DNA from: Aureimonas populi
GTDB taxonomy: Bacteria; Pseudomonadota; Alphaproteobacteria; Rhizobiales; Rhizobiaceae
Direction of reading: 5' to 3'
Assembly (NCBI RefSeq): GCF_017815515.1
Contig: NZ_CP072611.1
Location: forward strand, 2,914,001-2,978,000
Length of the DNA stretch: 64,000 bases
The position numbers and the translations under genes are program-made. The notes below the pieces were generated by a model. The model saw only the letters and a program-made list of their open reading frames with translations. It was not told the DNA's origin and did not search any database. The first letter of the stretch is position 1. Every line of letters starts with the position of its first letter. This document shows, piece after piece, positions 36,663 through 46,561 of the stretch.

Positions 36663-37345
36663 CCTTTCGCGGAAGGCAGGCGGACGTGGTGCTCGATCTC
36701 GTCCAGACGGGCGAGCACCACGTCGGCGCCCAGCTCCTCGGCGCTGTGGCGGGAATAGCCCCCGGCCAGCACCAGGACGGGCATCCCCGCCGCCCTGGCG
36801 GCCCCAACGTCATATTCCGAATCGCCCACCAGAAGCACGTCGGTCGGCTCGAGGCCGAGCCGCTGACAGGCCAGGATCAGAAGGTCCGGCGCCGGTTTCT
36901 TGGGCGGCCCGGCGTCCCCTCCGACAACGACTTCCATCAGTTCGGTGAAGCCGAAATGGTCGAGGATCAGCATGGTCTCGGCCAGCGGCTTGTTGGTCAC
37001 GACGCCGAGGCGGAAACCCTTCTCATGAAGCGCGCGCGTGGCCCCGCTGGCACCGGGGTTCATCGTCGTCAGCTCGGTGGCGCGCGGCGTGTAGATCTTG
37101 CGGAAGCGATCGACGATCCGGTCGCGGGTCGCCGGGTCCAGCGGCTTGTCGAGCGCCTCGTAGGCGCGCTCGATGGTGGTCGGCAGCCCCTTCCCCACCA
37201 TCCTGGCCACGGCGTCGAGCGTGAAGGGCGGCTCGCCCAGGCTCTCGAGCGTCTGGTTCAGCGCGGCATGGATGTCGGGAATCGAATCGACCAGCGTCCC
37301 GTCGAGATCGAACAGGATGGCCGAAACGGCATAAGGCGCGCTCAC
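36659..37345 (-). CDS. gph: Phosphoglycolate phosphatase (HAD family)
   Basis: A 228-residue HAD hydrolase that removes 2-phosphoglycolate made during DNA repair or photorespiration-like metabolism. Motif I FDLDGTLVDS (D nucleophile near residue 12), motif II TN, Lys in KKPAPD and motif III GDSEYD are all present, with a helical cap between. The start is the GTG at 37345, which overlaps the stop of the MaoC gene as GTGA; the upstream ATG at 37378 would lie inside that gene. Specificity for phosphoglycolate is by family resemblance. Confidence 0.9.
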   Translation of the reverse strand: MSAPYAVSAILFDLDGTLVDSIPDIHAALNQTLESLGEPPFTLDAVARMVGKGLPTTIERAYEALDKPLDPATRDRIVDRFRKIYTPRATELTTMNPGASGATRALHEKGFRLGVVTNKPLAETMLILDHFGFTELMEVVVGGDAGPPKKPAPDLLILACQRLGLEPTDVLLVGDSEYDVGAARAAGMPVLVLAGGYSRHSAEELGADVVLARLDEIEHHVRLPSAKG

Positions 37346-37839
37346 GAAGCGGCCTCCATGAGCGACAGAGTGATCCAACGTGCGGTGAGCGCGGGCTTGG
37401 CGGTGTTCTCGATCTCGACGCTCGCCTCCCAGGTGGACTGGACGCTGACGGCGCGCTCAGCGAGGCCGACGAGCCGGAAGCGCCCTCGCACGCGCGTCCC
37501 GGTTCGGACGGGAGCGAGGAAGCGGACGGCCTCGAAGCCGTAATTCACCCCCATGCGCGCGCCCTCGGCAAAGGGCATGGCGTCGTAGGCGAAGGTCGAA
37601 AGCAGGGAGAGCGAGAGGAAGCCGTGGGCGATGGTGCCGCCGAACGGCCCTTCCGCCTTGGCGCGCTCGGGGTCGACATGGATGAACTGATGGTCGAGCG
37701 TGGCATCCGCGAAGCGGTCGATCATCTCCTGGTCGACCGTGACCCAGCTCGAGACGAAGGGCTCGCCGTCGAGATAGGACCGATAGGTCTCCAGCGGCAC
37801 GAGCCGCCTGCGCATGGCCGATTCCATTTCGCTGGACAC
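37342..37839 (-). CDS. MaoC-family dehydratase
   Basis: A 165-residue hot-dog-fold enoyl-acyl hydratase-like protein. The catalytic Asp/His motif sits in DHQFIHVDPERA followed by GTIAHGFLSLSLLS. The GTG at 37839 is preferred because GGAAG lies nine bases upstream; an ATG at 37827 is the alternative. It is the first gene of a two-gene unit with gph (GTGA overlap). Such enzymes hydrate trans-2-enoyl-CoA, e.g. in polyhydroxyalkanoate or fatty-acid metabolism; the substrate is not determined. Confidence 0.9.
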   Translation of the reverse strand: MSSEMESAMRRRLVPLETYRSYLDGEPFVSSWVTVDQEMIDRFADATLDHQFIHVDPERAKAEGPFGGTIAHGFLSLSLLSTFAYDAMPFAEGARMGVNYGFEAVRFLAPVRTGTRVRGRFRLVGLAERAVSVQSTWEASVEIENTAKPALTARWITLSLMEAAS

Positions 37840-38027
37840 TGCCGGGCTTCCTTTCCCTTTCGAGATCACGCCCCGTCTATGCGCCCATGGCGGCGCGAAT
37901 GAAACCTCCGCATGGCCGCTTTGCCGGCGCCTTTGCACTGCGGCGCTGGGCTGTGCGACGATCTGGCCCATATAGCGGGCCACGGCCCGTTGGGTTCAGG
38001 AGAAACGAACAGGATTGGAAAGAGCGC

Positions 38028-39803
38028 ATGTGCGGTATCTGCGGTGAGATTCGCTTCGATGGACGGCCGGCTTCGCCCGAACGGATCGAGCGAATGGGCA
38101 ACTGCCTTGCCCGCCGCGGACCGGATGGCGCGGGCCAGGTGGTGCGCGGCAACATGGGCCTGGGCCACCGCCGGCTGAAGATCATCGACCTGTCGGAGAA
38201 GGCGCAGCAGCCGATGGTGGATGCCGATCTCGGCCTCACCCTCGCCTTCAACGGCTGCATCTACAACTACCCCGAGCTGCGCGAGGAGCTGATCGGCAAG
38301 GGCTACCGGTTCTTTTCCCATGGCGATACCGAAGTGATCGCCAAGGCCTACCACGCCTGGGGCAAGGACTGTGTCCAGCGTTTCAAGGGCATGTTCGCCT
38401 TCGCCATCCACGAGCGTGATACCGGCCGCGTGATGCTGGCGCGCGACCGCTTCGGCATCAAGCCGCTCTATATCTCGCACACGCCCGAGCGCCTCTATCT
38501 CGCCTCCTCGCTGCAATCCATCGTCAAGACGGGCGACGTCGATACCTCCATCGACCGCGAGGCGCTGCATCATTACATGAGCTTCCACGCGGTCGTGCCG
38601 GCCCCGCTGACCATCCTGAAGGGCGTGCGCAAGCTGCCGCCCGCCACGGTGCGCATGGTCGAGCCGGATGGCAGCTTCACGGACGAGGTGTTCTGGCAGC
38701 CGCATTTCGGCCCCCGGCCGGGCGACGAGGCGCTTTCCGCCGATGACTGGCGCGATGCGGTGCTGGAATCGCTGCGCGCCGCCGTGGCGCGGCGCATGGT
38801 GGCGGACGTTCCGGTGGGCGTGCTGCTCTCCGGCGGGGTGGATTCCTCCCTTATCGTCGGCCTCCTGGCAGAGGCGGGCCAGACAGGGCTCGGCACTTTC
38901 TCCATCGGCTTCGAGGATGCCAATGGCGAGGTCGGCAACGAGTTCGAGTATTCGGACCTCATCGCGAGGCACTACGGCACGAACCACCACAAGATCTTCG
39001 TGCCGGGCTCCGAGCTGATGGAGAACCTGCCGGGGGCCATCGCCGCCATGTCCGAGCCGATGGTCTCCTACGACAATATAGGCTTCTACCTCCTCTCGCG
39101 CGAGGTCTCCAAACATATCAAGGTGGTGCAGTCCGGCCAGGGCGCGGACGAGGTGTTCGGCGGCTACCACTGGTATCCGCCCATGGCCGGCGCCGCCGAC
39201 CCGCTGGCGGCGTACTCGCGCGCCTTCTTCGACCGCGACCAGGCAACGCGGCACCGCCACCTCTCGCCGGAATGGCATTTGGCAGAGGATGTCAGCCTTG
39301 ACCTCGTACGGCGGCATTTCGCCATGGAAGGCGCGGACGATCCGGTCAACAAGGCGCTTCGCCTCGACAGCCAGATCATGCTGGTGGACGATCCGGTCAA
39401 GCGGGTCGACAACATGACGATGGCATGGGGTCTCGAGGCGCGCGTGCCGTTCCTGGACCACGAACTGGCTGAGCTTGCAGCCCGCGTGCCGACGGCCGAG
39501 AAGCTGAAGCAGGGTGGCAAGGGCGTGCTGAAGGAGGCGGCCCGGCTCGTCATTCCATCGGAGGTCATCGACCGCAAGAAGGGCTATTTCCCGGTCCCGC
39601 AGCTCAAGTATATCTCGGGCCCCTATCTCGATATGGTCCGCGATACGCTAGGCTCGCAGGCGGCGCGCGAGCGCTCCCTCTTCCGGGACGACTATCTGCA
39701 GACGCTGTTCGCCGACCCCACCTCGCACATCACGCCCCTTCAGGGCTCCGAGCTGTGGCAGGTCGCGCTTCTGGAAATGTGGCTTCAGGCGCAGGAGCTC
39801 TAG
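38028..39803 (+). CDS. asnO: N-acetylglutaminylglutamine amidotransferase
   Basis: A 591-residue asparagine-synthetase-like enzyme that makes the terminal amide of N-acetylglutaminylglutamine amide (NAGGN), a dipeptide osmolyte of Rhizobiales and Pseudomonas. The Cys2 nucleophile (MCGICGEIRF) begins the glutaminase domain, residues 1-~215. The synthetase domain has the ATP PP-loop LLSGGVDSSLIVG near 265-277 and QGADEVFGGYHWY. The ATG at 38028 is fixed by the need for Cys2. The next gene, ngg, starts three bases after the stop, and its identity makes this assignment specific rather than AsnB. Confidence 0.95.
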   Translation: MCGICGEIRFDGRPASPERIERMGNCLARRGPDGAGQVVRGNMGLGHRRLKIIDLSEKAQQPMVDADLGLTLAFNGCIYNYPELREELIGKGYRFFSHGDTEVIAKAYHAWGKDCVQRFKGMFAFAIHERDTGRVMLARDRFGIKPLYISHTPERLYLASSLQSIVKTGDVDTSIDREALHHYMSFHAVVPAPLTILKGVRKLPPATVRMVEPDGSFTDEVFWQPHFGPRPGDEALSADDWRDAVLESLRAAVARRMVADVPVGVLLSGGVDSSLIVGLLAEAGQTGLGTFSIGFEDANGEVGNEFEYSDLIARHYGTNHHKIFVPGSELMENLPGAIAAMSEPMVSYDNIGFYLLSREVSKHIKVVQSGQGADEVFGGYHWYPPMAGAADPLAAYSRAFFDRDQATRHRHLSPEWHLAEDVSLDLVRRHFAMEGADDPVNKALRLDSQIMLVDDPVKRVDNMTMAWGLEARVPFLDHELAELAARVPTAEKLKQGGKGVLKEAARLVIPSEVIDRKKGYFPVPQLKYISGPYLDMVRDTLGSQAARERSLFRDDYLQTLFADPTSHITPLQGSELWQVALLEMWLQAQEL

Positions 39804-39806
39804 AGG

Positions 39807-41594
39807 ATGGCAGAGGCGAGAAACAGGAATGGCTACGGCCACCGGCTCAAGCGTATGCGCAGCTACGGCTCCAAGCCGCCCATCGGCGCCCAGCGCGACG
39901 AGGCCGCCTTCTCGGCCAACGCCTCAGTGGACTGCGGCTGGGGGCGCCTGATCTTCGGGCAAACCTTCGCGGAACCCGCGCCGCTGGTGGAATGCATCGA
40001 GCGCGAGGGGCCGGACAGGCGGGACATCGCCTTCTATATCCGCGATCCGCACGTGCTTCTCGGCCATGCGCCGCAGGAGCTGTTCCTCGACCCATCGCAC
40101 ACCTACCGGCTCGATCTTTCCACCTATCGGCCGAGCCGCCGCCGCCCGCGCGGCTTCTTTATCCGCCGCCTTTCCTCCATCTCCGATGCCATCGAGGTGA
40201 ACCGCATCTACCAGAGCCGGAAGATGGTGCAGGTGGACCCGAACTTCTTCTGGTCGAACAGGGACAACAGGGCCCTCACCTATTTCGTGGCCGAGGATGA
40301 GACGACGGGCGCGATCCTGGGCACCGTGACCGGCGTCCATCATGGCCGCGTCTTCGAGGACAGCGAGAACGGTTCGTCCCTATGGTGCCTGGCCATCGAC
40401 CCGCAGACCCCGCATCCAGCCGTGGGCGAGGCGCTGGTGCGCCGGCTGGCCGAGCATTTCCAGGCGCGGGGCTGCGCCACCATGGATCTCTCGGTGATGC
40501 ACGACAACGAGCAGGCCATCGCCCTCTACGACCGCCTCGGTTTCTATCGCGTGCCCTTCTTCGCCGTGAAGCGGCGCAACCAGATCAACGAGCGCCTGTT
40601 CACCGGCAGCGCCGGGGATGACGAGGCGCTGAACCCCTATGCGCGCATCATCGTGGACGAGGCGCGCCGGCGCGGCATCCAGGTGGATATTCTCGATGCG
40701 CCGGGCGGGTTCTTCCGCCTCACCTATGGCGGGCGCTCCGTGCGGTGCCGAGAAAGTCTTTCGGAGATGACGTCGGCCGTCGCCATGTCCATCTGCGACG
40801 ACAAGAGCGCCACGCGCCGCCTTGTCTCTCAAGCGGGCGTCGCGGTGCCCGAGCAGATCGTGGCGGGCGACGACGATGAGCTGTCCGGCTTTCTGGAGCG
40901 CCACAAATCCATCGTCGTCAAGCCGGCGCGTGGCGAGCAGGGGCGCGGCATCGCCGTGGGCGTCGAGACGCTCGACCATGCCAGGAAGGCGATCGCCGTG
41001 GCGCGCGAGCAATGCGAGCGCGTGCTGGTGGAATCCTGCTTCGAGGGCTTCGACCTTCGCGTCGTCGTCATCGGCTTCAAGCTCGTCGCCGCCGCGATCC
41101 GCAAGCCGCCGGAGATCACGGGCGATGGCAAGACGCCCATCGTCAAGCTGATCGAGAATCTCTCGCGCCGCCGTGCCGGCGCCACGGGCGGCGAAAGCCG
41201 CATTCCCATGGACGGCGAAACCGAGCGCGCCGTGCAGGCCGGCGGCTATGCGATGGAGGATATCCTGCCCGCCGGCGAGACGCTGACCGTCCGTCGCACG
41301 GCCAATCTCCACACCGGCGGCACGATCCACGACGTGACGGGAATGGTTCATCCCCGGCTTGTGGAGGCGGCCATCGCGGCGACGCGCGCCATCGACATTC
41401 CCGTCTGCGGCGTCGATCTGATGATCAAGGACCCGCGTGAGCCGGACTATGTCTTCATCGAGGCCAACGAACGCCCCGGCCTGGCCAATCACGAGCCGCA
41501 GCCGACGGCGGAGCGTTTCGTCGACCTCCTCTTCCCCATGTCGATGCCCGCCTCCGCACGGGCCGTGCGCAACCGGGCACAGCCGCTCTCCTGA
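39807..41594 (+). CDS. ngg: N-acetylglutaminylglutamine synthetase (GNAT/ATP-grasp fusion)
   Basis: A 595-residue two-domain enzyme that builds N-acetylglutaminylglutamine. The N-terminal half contains a GNAT acetyltransferase (WCLAIDPQTPHPAVGEALVR, DLSVMHDNEQAIALYDRLGF, about 190-250). The C-terminal half is an ATP-grasp ligase of the RimK/cyanophycin-synthetase type (IVVKPARGEQGRGIAVGVE, ESCFEGFDLRVVVIG, VCGVDLMIKDPREPD). It follows asnO by three bases, so both steps come from one transcript. A member of the standard asnO-ngg osmoadaptation pair. Confidence 0.95.
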   Translation: MAEARNRNGYGHRLKRMRSYGSKPPIGAQRDEAAFSANASVDCGWGRLIFGQTFAEPAPLVECIEREGPDRRDIAFYIRDPHVLLGHAPQELFLDPSHTYRLDLSTYRPSRRRPRGFFIRRLSSISDAIEVNRIYQSRKMVQVDPNFFWSNRDNRALTYFVAEDETTGAILGTVTGVHHGRVFEDSENGSSLWCLAIDPQTPHPAVGEALVRRLAEHFQARGCATMDLSVMHDNEQAIALYDRLGFYRVPFFAVKRRNQINERLFTGSAGDDEALNPYARIIVDEARRRGIQVDILDAPGGFFRLTYGGRSVRCRESLSEMTSAVAMSICDDKSATRRLVSQAGVAVPEQIVAGDDDELSGFLERHKSIVVKPARGEQGRGIAVGVETLDHARKAIAVAREQCERVLVESCFEGFDLRVVVIGFKLVAAAIRKPPEITGDGKTPIVKLIENLSRRRAGATGGESRIPMDGETERAVQAGGYAMEDILPAGETLTVRRTANLHTGGTIHDVTGMVHPRLVEAAIAATRAIDIPVCGVDLMIKDPREPDYVFIEANERPGLANHEPQPTAERFVDLLFPMSMPASARAVRNRAQPLS

Positions 41595-41685
41595 CGGCCT
41601 CGCCTTCATCTTTCGCCTTCTTTACATGTCAGGCGACATCAGCATCGGCGCCCATGGCGGCGCTTCGACCATCAGGAGCATTTCC

Positions 41686-42840
41686 GTGCCCCGGCTCTCC
41701 ATCGACAGCCATTACCTCACCGACCAGCTCAAGGCGCTGCTGAGGATCCCGAGCCCCACCGGCTACACCGATACGGTGGTGCGGCACGTCACGCAGGAGC
41801 TTCAGCGCCTCGGCCTGGAGGTGGAGCTCACGCGCCGCGGCGCGATCCGCGCCGTTCGCCAAGGCAGCCGGCGCGCTTCCGCGCGCGCCATCGTCGGCCA
41901 TGTCGATACGCTGGGCGCGCAGGTGAAGAACCTCAAGGCCAACGGCCGGCTGGAGCTTGTGCCCATTGGCCACTGGTCCGCCCGCTTCGCGGAAGGCGCC
42001 CGCTCCACGATCTTCTCCGAGAAGGGCTCCTATCGCGGCACCATCCTGCCTCTGAAGGCGTCCGGCCATACCTTCAACGAGGAGGTGGACACCGCCCCCG
42101 TCGGCTGGCCGCATGTGGAGCTGCGCGTGGATGCGCTTTCGCGCGACAGGGAGGAGCTGGGCCGGCTGGGCATCGAGGTGGGGGACACGGTCGCCATCGA
42201 CCCGCAGCCGGAATTCCTCGACAACGGCTACATCGTCTCCCGCCATCTGGACGACAAGGCGGGCGTGGCCGTGATGCTGGCGGCCATCGAGGCGCTGGAA
42301 CGCGAGAAGACCGTGACTCCGGTGGACATGCACTGGCTTTTCACCATCGCCGAGGAGGTGGGCGTCGGCGCGGCTTCCATCCTCACCCCCGACATCGCCT
42401 CGATGATCGCCATCGACAACGGCACGACCGCGCCGGGGCAGAACTCGTCCGAATTCGGCGTCACCATCGCCATGGCCGACCAGACCGGCCCGTTCGACTA
42501 CCATCTCACCAAGAAGCTCGTGCGCCTCTGCCAGGAGGAGGATATCCGCTACCAGAAGGATGTTTTCCGCTACTACCGGTCGGATTCGGCTTCGGCGCTG
42601 GAGGCGGGCCACGACGTGCGCACCGCGCTCATCACCTTCGGGGTGGACGCCTCGCACGGCTGGGAGCGCATCCACATCCACGCGCTTCGCTCGCTGGCCG
42701 AATTGGTGACGGCCTATGCCACCGCGCCCGTGGAGATCACGCGCGACCGCAACGTTCACGCCGGAATAGAGGGCTTCACCCGCCAGCCTCTGGCCGAGGC
42801 GGCGCAGGAGCTGGCCGAGGATTCCGAACCAGCCGAGTAA
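41686..42840 (+). CDS. M42-family peptidase of the NAGGN osmoprotectant system
   Basis: A 384-residue metallopeptidase (glutamyl aminopeptidase/endoglucanase M type) regularly found third in NAGGN operons, probably breaking down the osmolyte or processing it. Metal ligands can be placed in AIVGHVDTLGA (His, Asp), SRHLDDKAG (Asp), FTIAEEVGVG (Glu pair) and AIDNGT (Asp). The GTG at 41686 is chosen because AGGAG lies seven bases upstream; an in-frame ATG at 41626 lacks a site. It converges on fdhD with two bases between stops. Confidence 0.9.
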   Translation: MPRLSIDSHYLTDQLKALLRIPSPTGYTDTVVRHVTQELQRLGLEVELTRRGAIRAVRQGSRRASARAIVGHVDTLGAQVKNLKANGRLELVPIGHWSARFAEGARSTIFSEKGSYRGTILPLKASGHTFNEEVDTAPVGWPHVELRVDALSRDREELGRLGIEVGDTVAIDPQPEFLDNGYIVSRHLDDKAGVAVMLAAIEALEREKTVTPVDMHWLFTIAEEVGVGAASILTPDIASMIAIDNGTTAPGQNSSEFGVTIAMADQTGPFDYHLTKKLVRLCQEEDIRYQKDVFRYYRSDSASALEAGHDVRTALITFGVDASHGWERIHIHALRSLAELVTAYATAPVEITRDRNVHAGIEGFTRQPLAEAAQELAEDSEPAE

Positions 42841-42842
42841 GG

Positions 42843-43649
42843 CTAGAGCGCGCCCTCCACGCGGCGGGGGTGGGTGAAGATCTCGAACTCGTCGCCGCGC
42901 ACCACGGCGACGAGCGTGACGCCCGCCCCCTCGGCCGCGCGGATGGCGAGCGCCGTCGGCGCCGAGACGGCGGCGATCAGCGATACGCCCATGACGGCGG
43001 CCTTCTGGATCAGCTCCACCGAAACCCGGCTGGTGATCGTCAGGAACCCCTGCGCGGGATCGACGCCCGCCTCGGCGAGGTGCCCGGCCACCTTGTCCAG
43101 CGCGTTATGGCGGCCGACATCCTCGCGCGTGACGACATGGCCGCCCTCGGCATCGTGGAACGCGGCGGCATGGACAGCGCGGGTCCGCGCGCCCAGCGTC
43201 TGCCGGCCGGACATCTCGTCCATGGCGCGGACGATGCGCTCGGGCGAAAGGGTGGCGCCCTCCCCCACCACCGGCAGATCGCGGCTGGCCAGCTCCAGGC
43301 TTTCCACGCCGCACAGCCCGCAACCGACCGGCCCGGTCATCTGGCGCCGCCGCGCGACATAGGTCCGCGCCCGCTCCTCGGCCAGCCACAGCCGACAGTC
43401 GAGACCCAGTTCGCTCGCCTCCACCTCGATACGTTCCACCTGAGAGAGGTCGTCGACGATCCGCTCGTTGAGCGCAAGGCCGATCGCCAGCTCGCGCACA
43501 TGGTCGGGCGTCGCCATCATCACGGCATGGGTGGAGCCGTTGACGGAGATGGCGATGGCCGTCTCTTCCGGCACGGCGCGCTCCGATGAGACGAAGCGGC
43601 CCTGGCGAAAGGCGAGCGGAGTCTGAAGAAGGCTCGTATCCTGGCTCAT
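42843..43649 (-). CDS. fdhD: Formate dehydrogenase accessory sulfurtransferase
   Basis: A 268-residue FdhD protein that transfers sulfur from IscS to the molybdenum cofactor of formate dehydrogenase. The CxxC loop GPVGCGLCGVESL with its reactive Cys is near residue 110, and GGHVVTREDVGRHNALDK is a family signature. The ATG at 43649 gives MSQDTSLLQTPLAF; a longer frame lacks conserved residues. No formate dehydrogenase gene is in the window, so this is a stand-alone copy. Confidence 0.93.
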   Translation of the reverse strand: MSQDTSLLQTPLAFRQGRFVSSERAVPEETAIAISVNGSTHAVMMATPDHVRELAIGLALNERIVDDLSQVERIEVEASELGLDCRLWLAEERARTYVARRRQMTGPVGCGLCGVESLELASRDLPVVGEGATLSPERIVRAMDEMSGRQTLGARTRAVHAAAFHDAEGGHVVTREDVGRHNALDKVAGHLAEAGVDPAQGFLTITSRVSVELIQKAAVMGVSLIAAVSAPTALAIRAAEGAGVTLVAVVRGDEFEIFTHPRRVEGAL

Positions 43650-43724
43650 GGCGCTCCCGCTCGGCCGTGATTCGGCATCAGGCCCGGCGCCAGAACTGGC
43701 GGATCGCACGGCGCCCGGCAAGGG

Positions 43725-43823
43725 TTCAGGGAAACAGCACCATCATCGCCAGCAGCGCCGCGCCACCCAGAAGCGCCACGCCGACCGCATTCACGAAGAC
43801 AGCAACGAACATCTCGACACGCA
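43725..43823 (-). CDS. Putative 32-residue membrane peptide
   Basis: A short frame MRVEMFVAVFVNAVGVALLG followed by GAALLAMMVLFP, a single strongly hydrophobic helix after a charged start. A GGGAGG site lies six bases before the GTG at 43823; an ATG follows four codons on. It occupies the 330-base gap between fdhD and nadK, in which I see no other gene. It resembles the 27-residue peptide at 8968-9051 in design, not in sequence. The family is unknown. Confidence 0.42.
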
Positions 43824-43982
43824 CCACAAACCTCCCTCATCGAGCCATGAGAGTTATATAGTGCGCCGCGCGTTTCCGTTTGATGTCCGCGCACGGTTTC
43901 CACATCGTTTCCGAAGCGGTCGCCCTCGCCCGCCCCGCGTGTTAGAGCCATCGGTGAAGATCGTCGAATGCCGGGGACCGCG

Positions 43983-44744
43983 ATGCCTTCCTTTGCCGTT
44001 CTGGCCAGCGAGACCCCGGAGGCAAGCGCGGCCGCCGAACGTCTGTGCCGGCGCTACGGATGCCGGTCCGCCGACGACGCGGACATCGTCGTCGCGCTGG
44101 GCGGCGACGGCTTCATGCTGAACATCCTTCATCGCTTCATGAACAGCGGCAAGCCGATCTACGGCATGAACAAGGGCACTGTCGGCTTCCTCATGAACCA
44201 TTATCGCGAGGAGGACCTGCCCGAGCGTCTCGAGCGGGCGAGCCGAAGCGAAATCCATCCGTTGGCCATGCAGGCCATCGACGCGGACGGTGCTGTGCAC
44301 GACGCGCTGGCGATCAACGAGGTGGCGCTCTTTCGCCAGTCCTATCAGGTGACACGGCTGAGGATTTCCATCGACGGCAAGGTTCGCCTGGACGATCTGG
44401 CGGGCGACGGCGTGATGGTGGCCACGCCCACCGGGTCCACGGCCTATAATCTCTCGGCGCAGGGGCCGATCATCCCCATAGACGCGCCGCTTCTGGCGCT
44501 CACGCCCGTCAGCCCCGCCCGCCCGCGGCGCTGGCGCGGCGCGCTTCTGCGCAACCGCCAGACGGTGGAGTTCGAGGTGCTCGAGCCCGAGAAACGCCCG
44601 GTCAACGCGGTGGCCGATCATACGGAGGTGAAGTCCGTGCGCCATGTGACGGTGCGCATGGCGACCGACGCGAACAGCGTCATCCTTTTCGATCCCGATC
44701 ACTCCTGGGACGACCGGATCCTCGCCGAACAGTTCCGCTATTAG
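43983..44744 (+). CDS. nadK: NAD kinase
   Basis: A 253-residue kinase that phosphorylates NAD to NADP, the only route to NADP in most bacteria. The GGDG motif ([14 protein letters not shown], near residue 38), the NE motif (AINEVALFR) and the [15 protein letters not shown] loop are all present. It has the short form typical of Rhizobiales. The start at 43983 gives [13 protein letters not shown]; an in-frame ATG five codons earlier is possible. It converges on the DUF2336 gene with a four-base overlap. Confidence 0.95.
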   Translation: MPSFAVLASETPEASAAAERLCRRYGCRSADDADIVVALGGDGFMLNILHRFMNSGKPIYGMNKGTVGFLMNHYREEDLPERLERASRSEIHPLAMQAIDADGAVHDALAINEVALFRQSYQVTRLRISIDGKVRLDDLAGDGVMVATPTGSTAYNLSAQGPIIPIDAPLLALTPVSPARPRRWRGALLRNRQTVEFEVLEPEKRPVNAVADHTEVKSVRHVTVRMATDANSVILFDPDHSWDDRILAEQFRY

Positions 44745-45889
44745 GCCGCCAGCGCCGGGCGCGGGGTGAGCGAGCGGAGAGCACCGCGAGCCGAGAGGCG
44801 GGCGAGGAGCGCGCGGATTTCCTCCAGCGGCTCATCGCGCGGATCGGCGGGCAGGCTTTCCATCACGCGGGCCATGACGTAGTCGAACCCCTCCTCCGCG
44901 CTTCTGTCCACCCGGCCCAGCAGGACTGCCTTCCACGCTTGGATGGCGGACAGGAGCAGCGGAACGACAGGCTGCGCCACGCCGGCCGAGGCGCAAAGCG
45001 CCTTGAAGGCATGCGCCTTGGCGTCCACCAGAAGCGCGCGCACCCTTCGAAAGGTGAGGCGCGCCAGCGCCGCCAGCGAGGCCGCGAAAAGGTCGATACG
45101 CCCTTCGCAGGCCGTTCGCAGGAGAAAGGCCGTGCTGATCTGTCCAGTGGTGCGCAGGTGATCCACGAAGCGCGCCATGCCCGGCGTGTCGAGATCGTCG
45201 GCAATCTGCCCGATCCCTTCGGCGCAGGCTTCCGCGAGGACGCGCTGCGCGCGCGCCTCGCCGAGGGCGTTGCGCACGAGGTCCGCCGTGCCGAGCGCCG
45301 AGGCCGTCTGCAACAGGAGGGTCTGGCGAAGTTCCGCCGGCAGGTCCCGCCGCTGCAGAAGCCGCTCGCGCATGGCGCCGTCCGAACCGTGATTCTCCAC
45401 GATGCGGCGAAGGCTTGCGGGTGCGATGGTCGCGGCGTCGTTGGCCAGAAGTTCGAGGCAGGGGGTGCGCCCGCCGACCTCGGCCAGCGCCGCCGCCACC
45501 CGTAGGGGCACGCGCGGACGCCGCGCGATGGCACACTGGACACGCGGCGTGCCCGTCGCGGCAAGGTCGATCAGATCATCCTCGGTCAGGGCGAGCGAAT
45601 GGGCGACGATGCTCGTGGCGACCGTATCGATATCCTCGGCCAGGACGCGCGCCAGACGGCGCGGCGCGCCGGGCTCATGCGCCAGGCGCTCGGCCAGGAC
45701 GGCGCGAACCTTGGGTGAGGGATCGTCCGCCAGCGCCAGCAACGCCTCCTGCGCCTCGCGGGTTTCGGCCGGCGTCAGGCCGGTGTCCAGAAGCGCGTCG
45801 AGGATGCGGCGCGCGGCTTCGCACTTCTGTGCGCTCGTTGCCGCGCCGCGCCATGTCGCCAGTTCCCGCATCGCTCGCTCTCGCCCCAT
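44741..45889 (-). CDS. DUF2336 family protein
   Basis: A 382-residue all-helical protein of the DUF2336 family, seen almost only in Alphaproteobacteria. The repeats are HEAT-like ([40 protein letters not shown]). The family is thought to act in regulation, but no enzymatic motif is visible and the function is unknown. The start at 45889 gives [15 protein letters not shown]; a Met six residues on is an alternative. It is a single gene convergent with nadK. Confidence 0.88.
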   Translation of the reverse strand: MGRERAMRELATWRGAATSAQKCEAARRILDALLDTGLTPAETREAQEALLALADDPSPKVRAVLAERLAHEPGAPRRLARVLAEDIDTVATSIVAHSLALTEDDLIDLAATGTPRVQCAIARRPRVPLRVAAALAEVGGRTPCLELLANDAATIAPASLRRIVENHGSDGAMRERLLQRRDLPAELRQTLLLQTASALGTADLVRNALGEARAQRVLAEACAEGIGQIADDLDTPGMARFVDHLRTTGQISTAFLLRTACEGRIDLFAASLAALARLTFRRVRALLVDAKAHAFKALCASAGVAQPVVPLLLSAIQAWKAVLLGRVDRSAEEGFDYVMARVMESLPADPRDEPLEEIRALLARLSARGALRSLTPRPALAA

Positions 45890-45952
45890 CGTCCTTGTGG
45901 ACCATGATCGCAGGCAAGATTTAACGAAGGATTTACCATGCGCGGCGGGCGT

Positions 45953-46558
45953 TCAGGCTTTGGGCCGCACCATCTGGAAGACGGATTTCGTCACCGCAAA
46001 ATCGAGATAGCCGAGGCGCGAGAGCGGGGCCGCGAGCGCCATGTCGATCCGCCCCTCACGCAGAATCCGCTCGTCTATATGGATGCCCACCACCTCACCG
46101 ATCACGACGAGCGACGAGGACGCGCCCCCTCCGAGGCGCCTGGGCACGAAATGCTCGGTGACGCGGCATTCCAGCGCCGCCGGCGATTCGGCCACGCGGG
46201 GCGCGGCCACCAGCCGGCACCCGGCCATGGTCAGCCCGGCCGTATCGAATTCGCTGACGCCGCGCGGCAGCGGGGCCGAGCTTCGGTTCATCGTCTCGGC
46301 CAGCGCTTCTGTCGCAAGATTGGCGACGAACTCGCCGCTTTCGATGGCAAAGCTCGCCGAATCCTTCGCCCCGCCGGAGGAGGCGAACATCACGAGCTTG
46401 GGATCGTCCGAAATCGCGTTGAAGAAGGAATAGGGCGCGAGATTCACGGCCCCGTCCCTTGCCCGCGTCGAGATCCAGCCAATCGGGCGGGGCGCCACGA
46501 TAGCCTTGAACGGGTCGTGGGAAAGGCCGTGGTCGTTGGTTGCCGTTTCGTAGAACAT
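45953..46558 (-). CDS. Flavin reductase family protein
   Basis: A 201-residue FMN-binding split-barrel protein. IVAPRPIGWISTRARDGAVN and APYSFFNAISDDPKLVMFAS are the signature of flavin-reductase-like proteins that bind FMN and use NAD(P)H; some are flavoredoxins. The substrate is unknown. The stop of the upstream nitroreductase is three bases before this start, so the two redox proteins form an operon and may act together. Confidence 0.93.
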   Translation of the reverse strand: MFYETATNDHGLSHDPFKAIVAPRPIGWISTRARDGAVNLAPYSFFNAISDDPKLVMFASSGGAKDSASFAIESGEFVANLATEALAETMNRSSAPLPRGVSEFDTAGLTMAGCRLVAAPRVAESPAALECRVTEHFVPRRLGGGASSSLVVIGEVVGIHIDERILREGRIDMALAAPLSRLGYLDFAVTKSVFQMVRPKA

Positions 46559-46561
46559 GGA

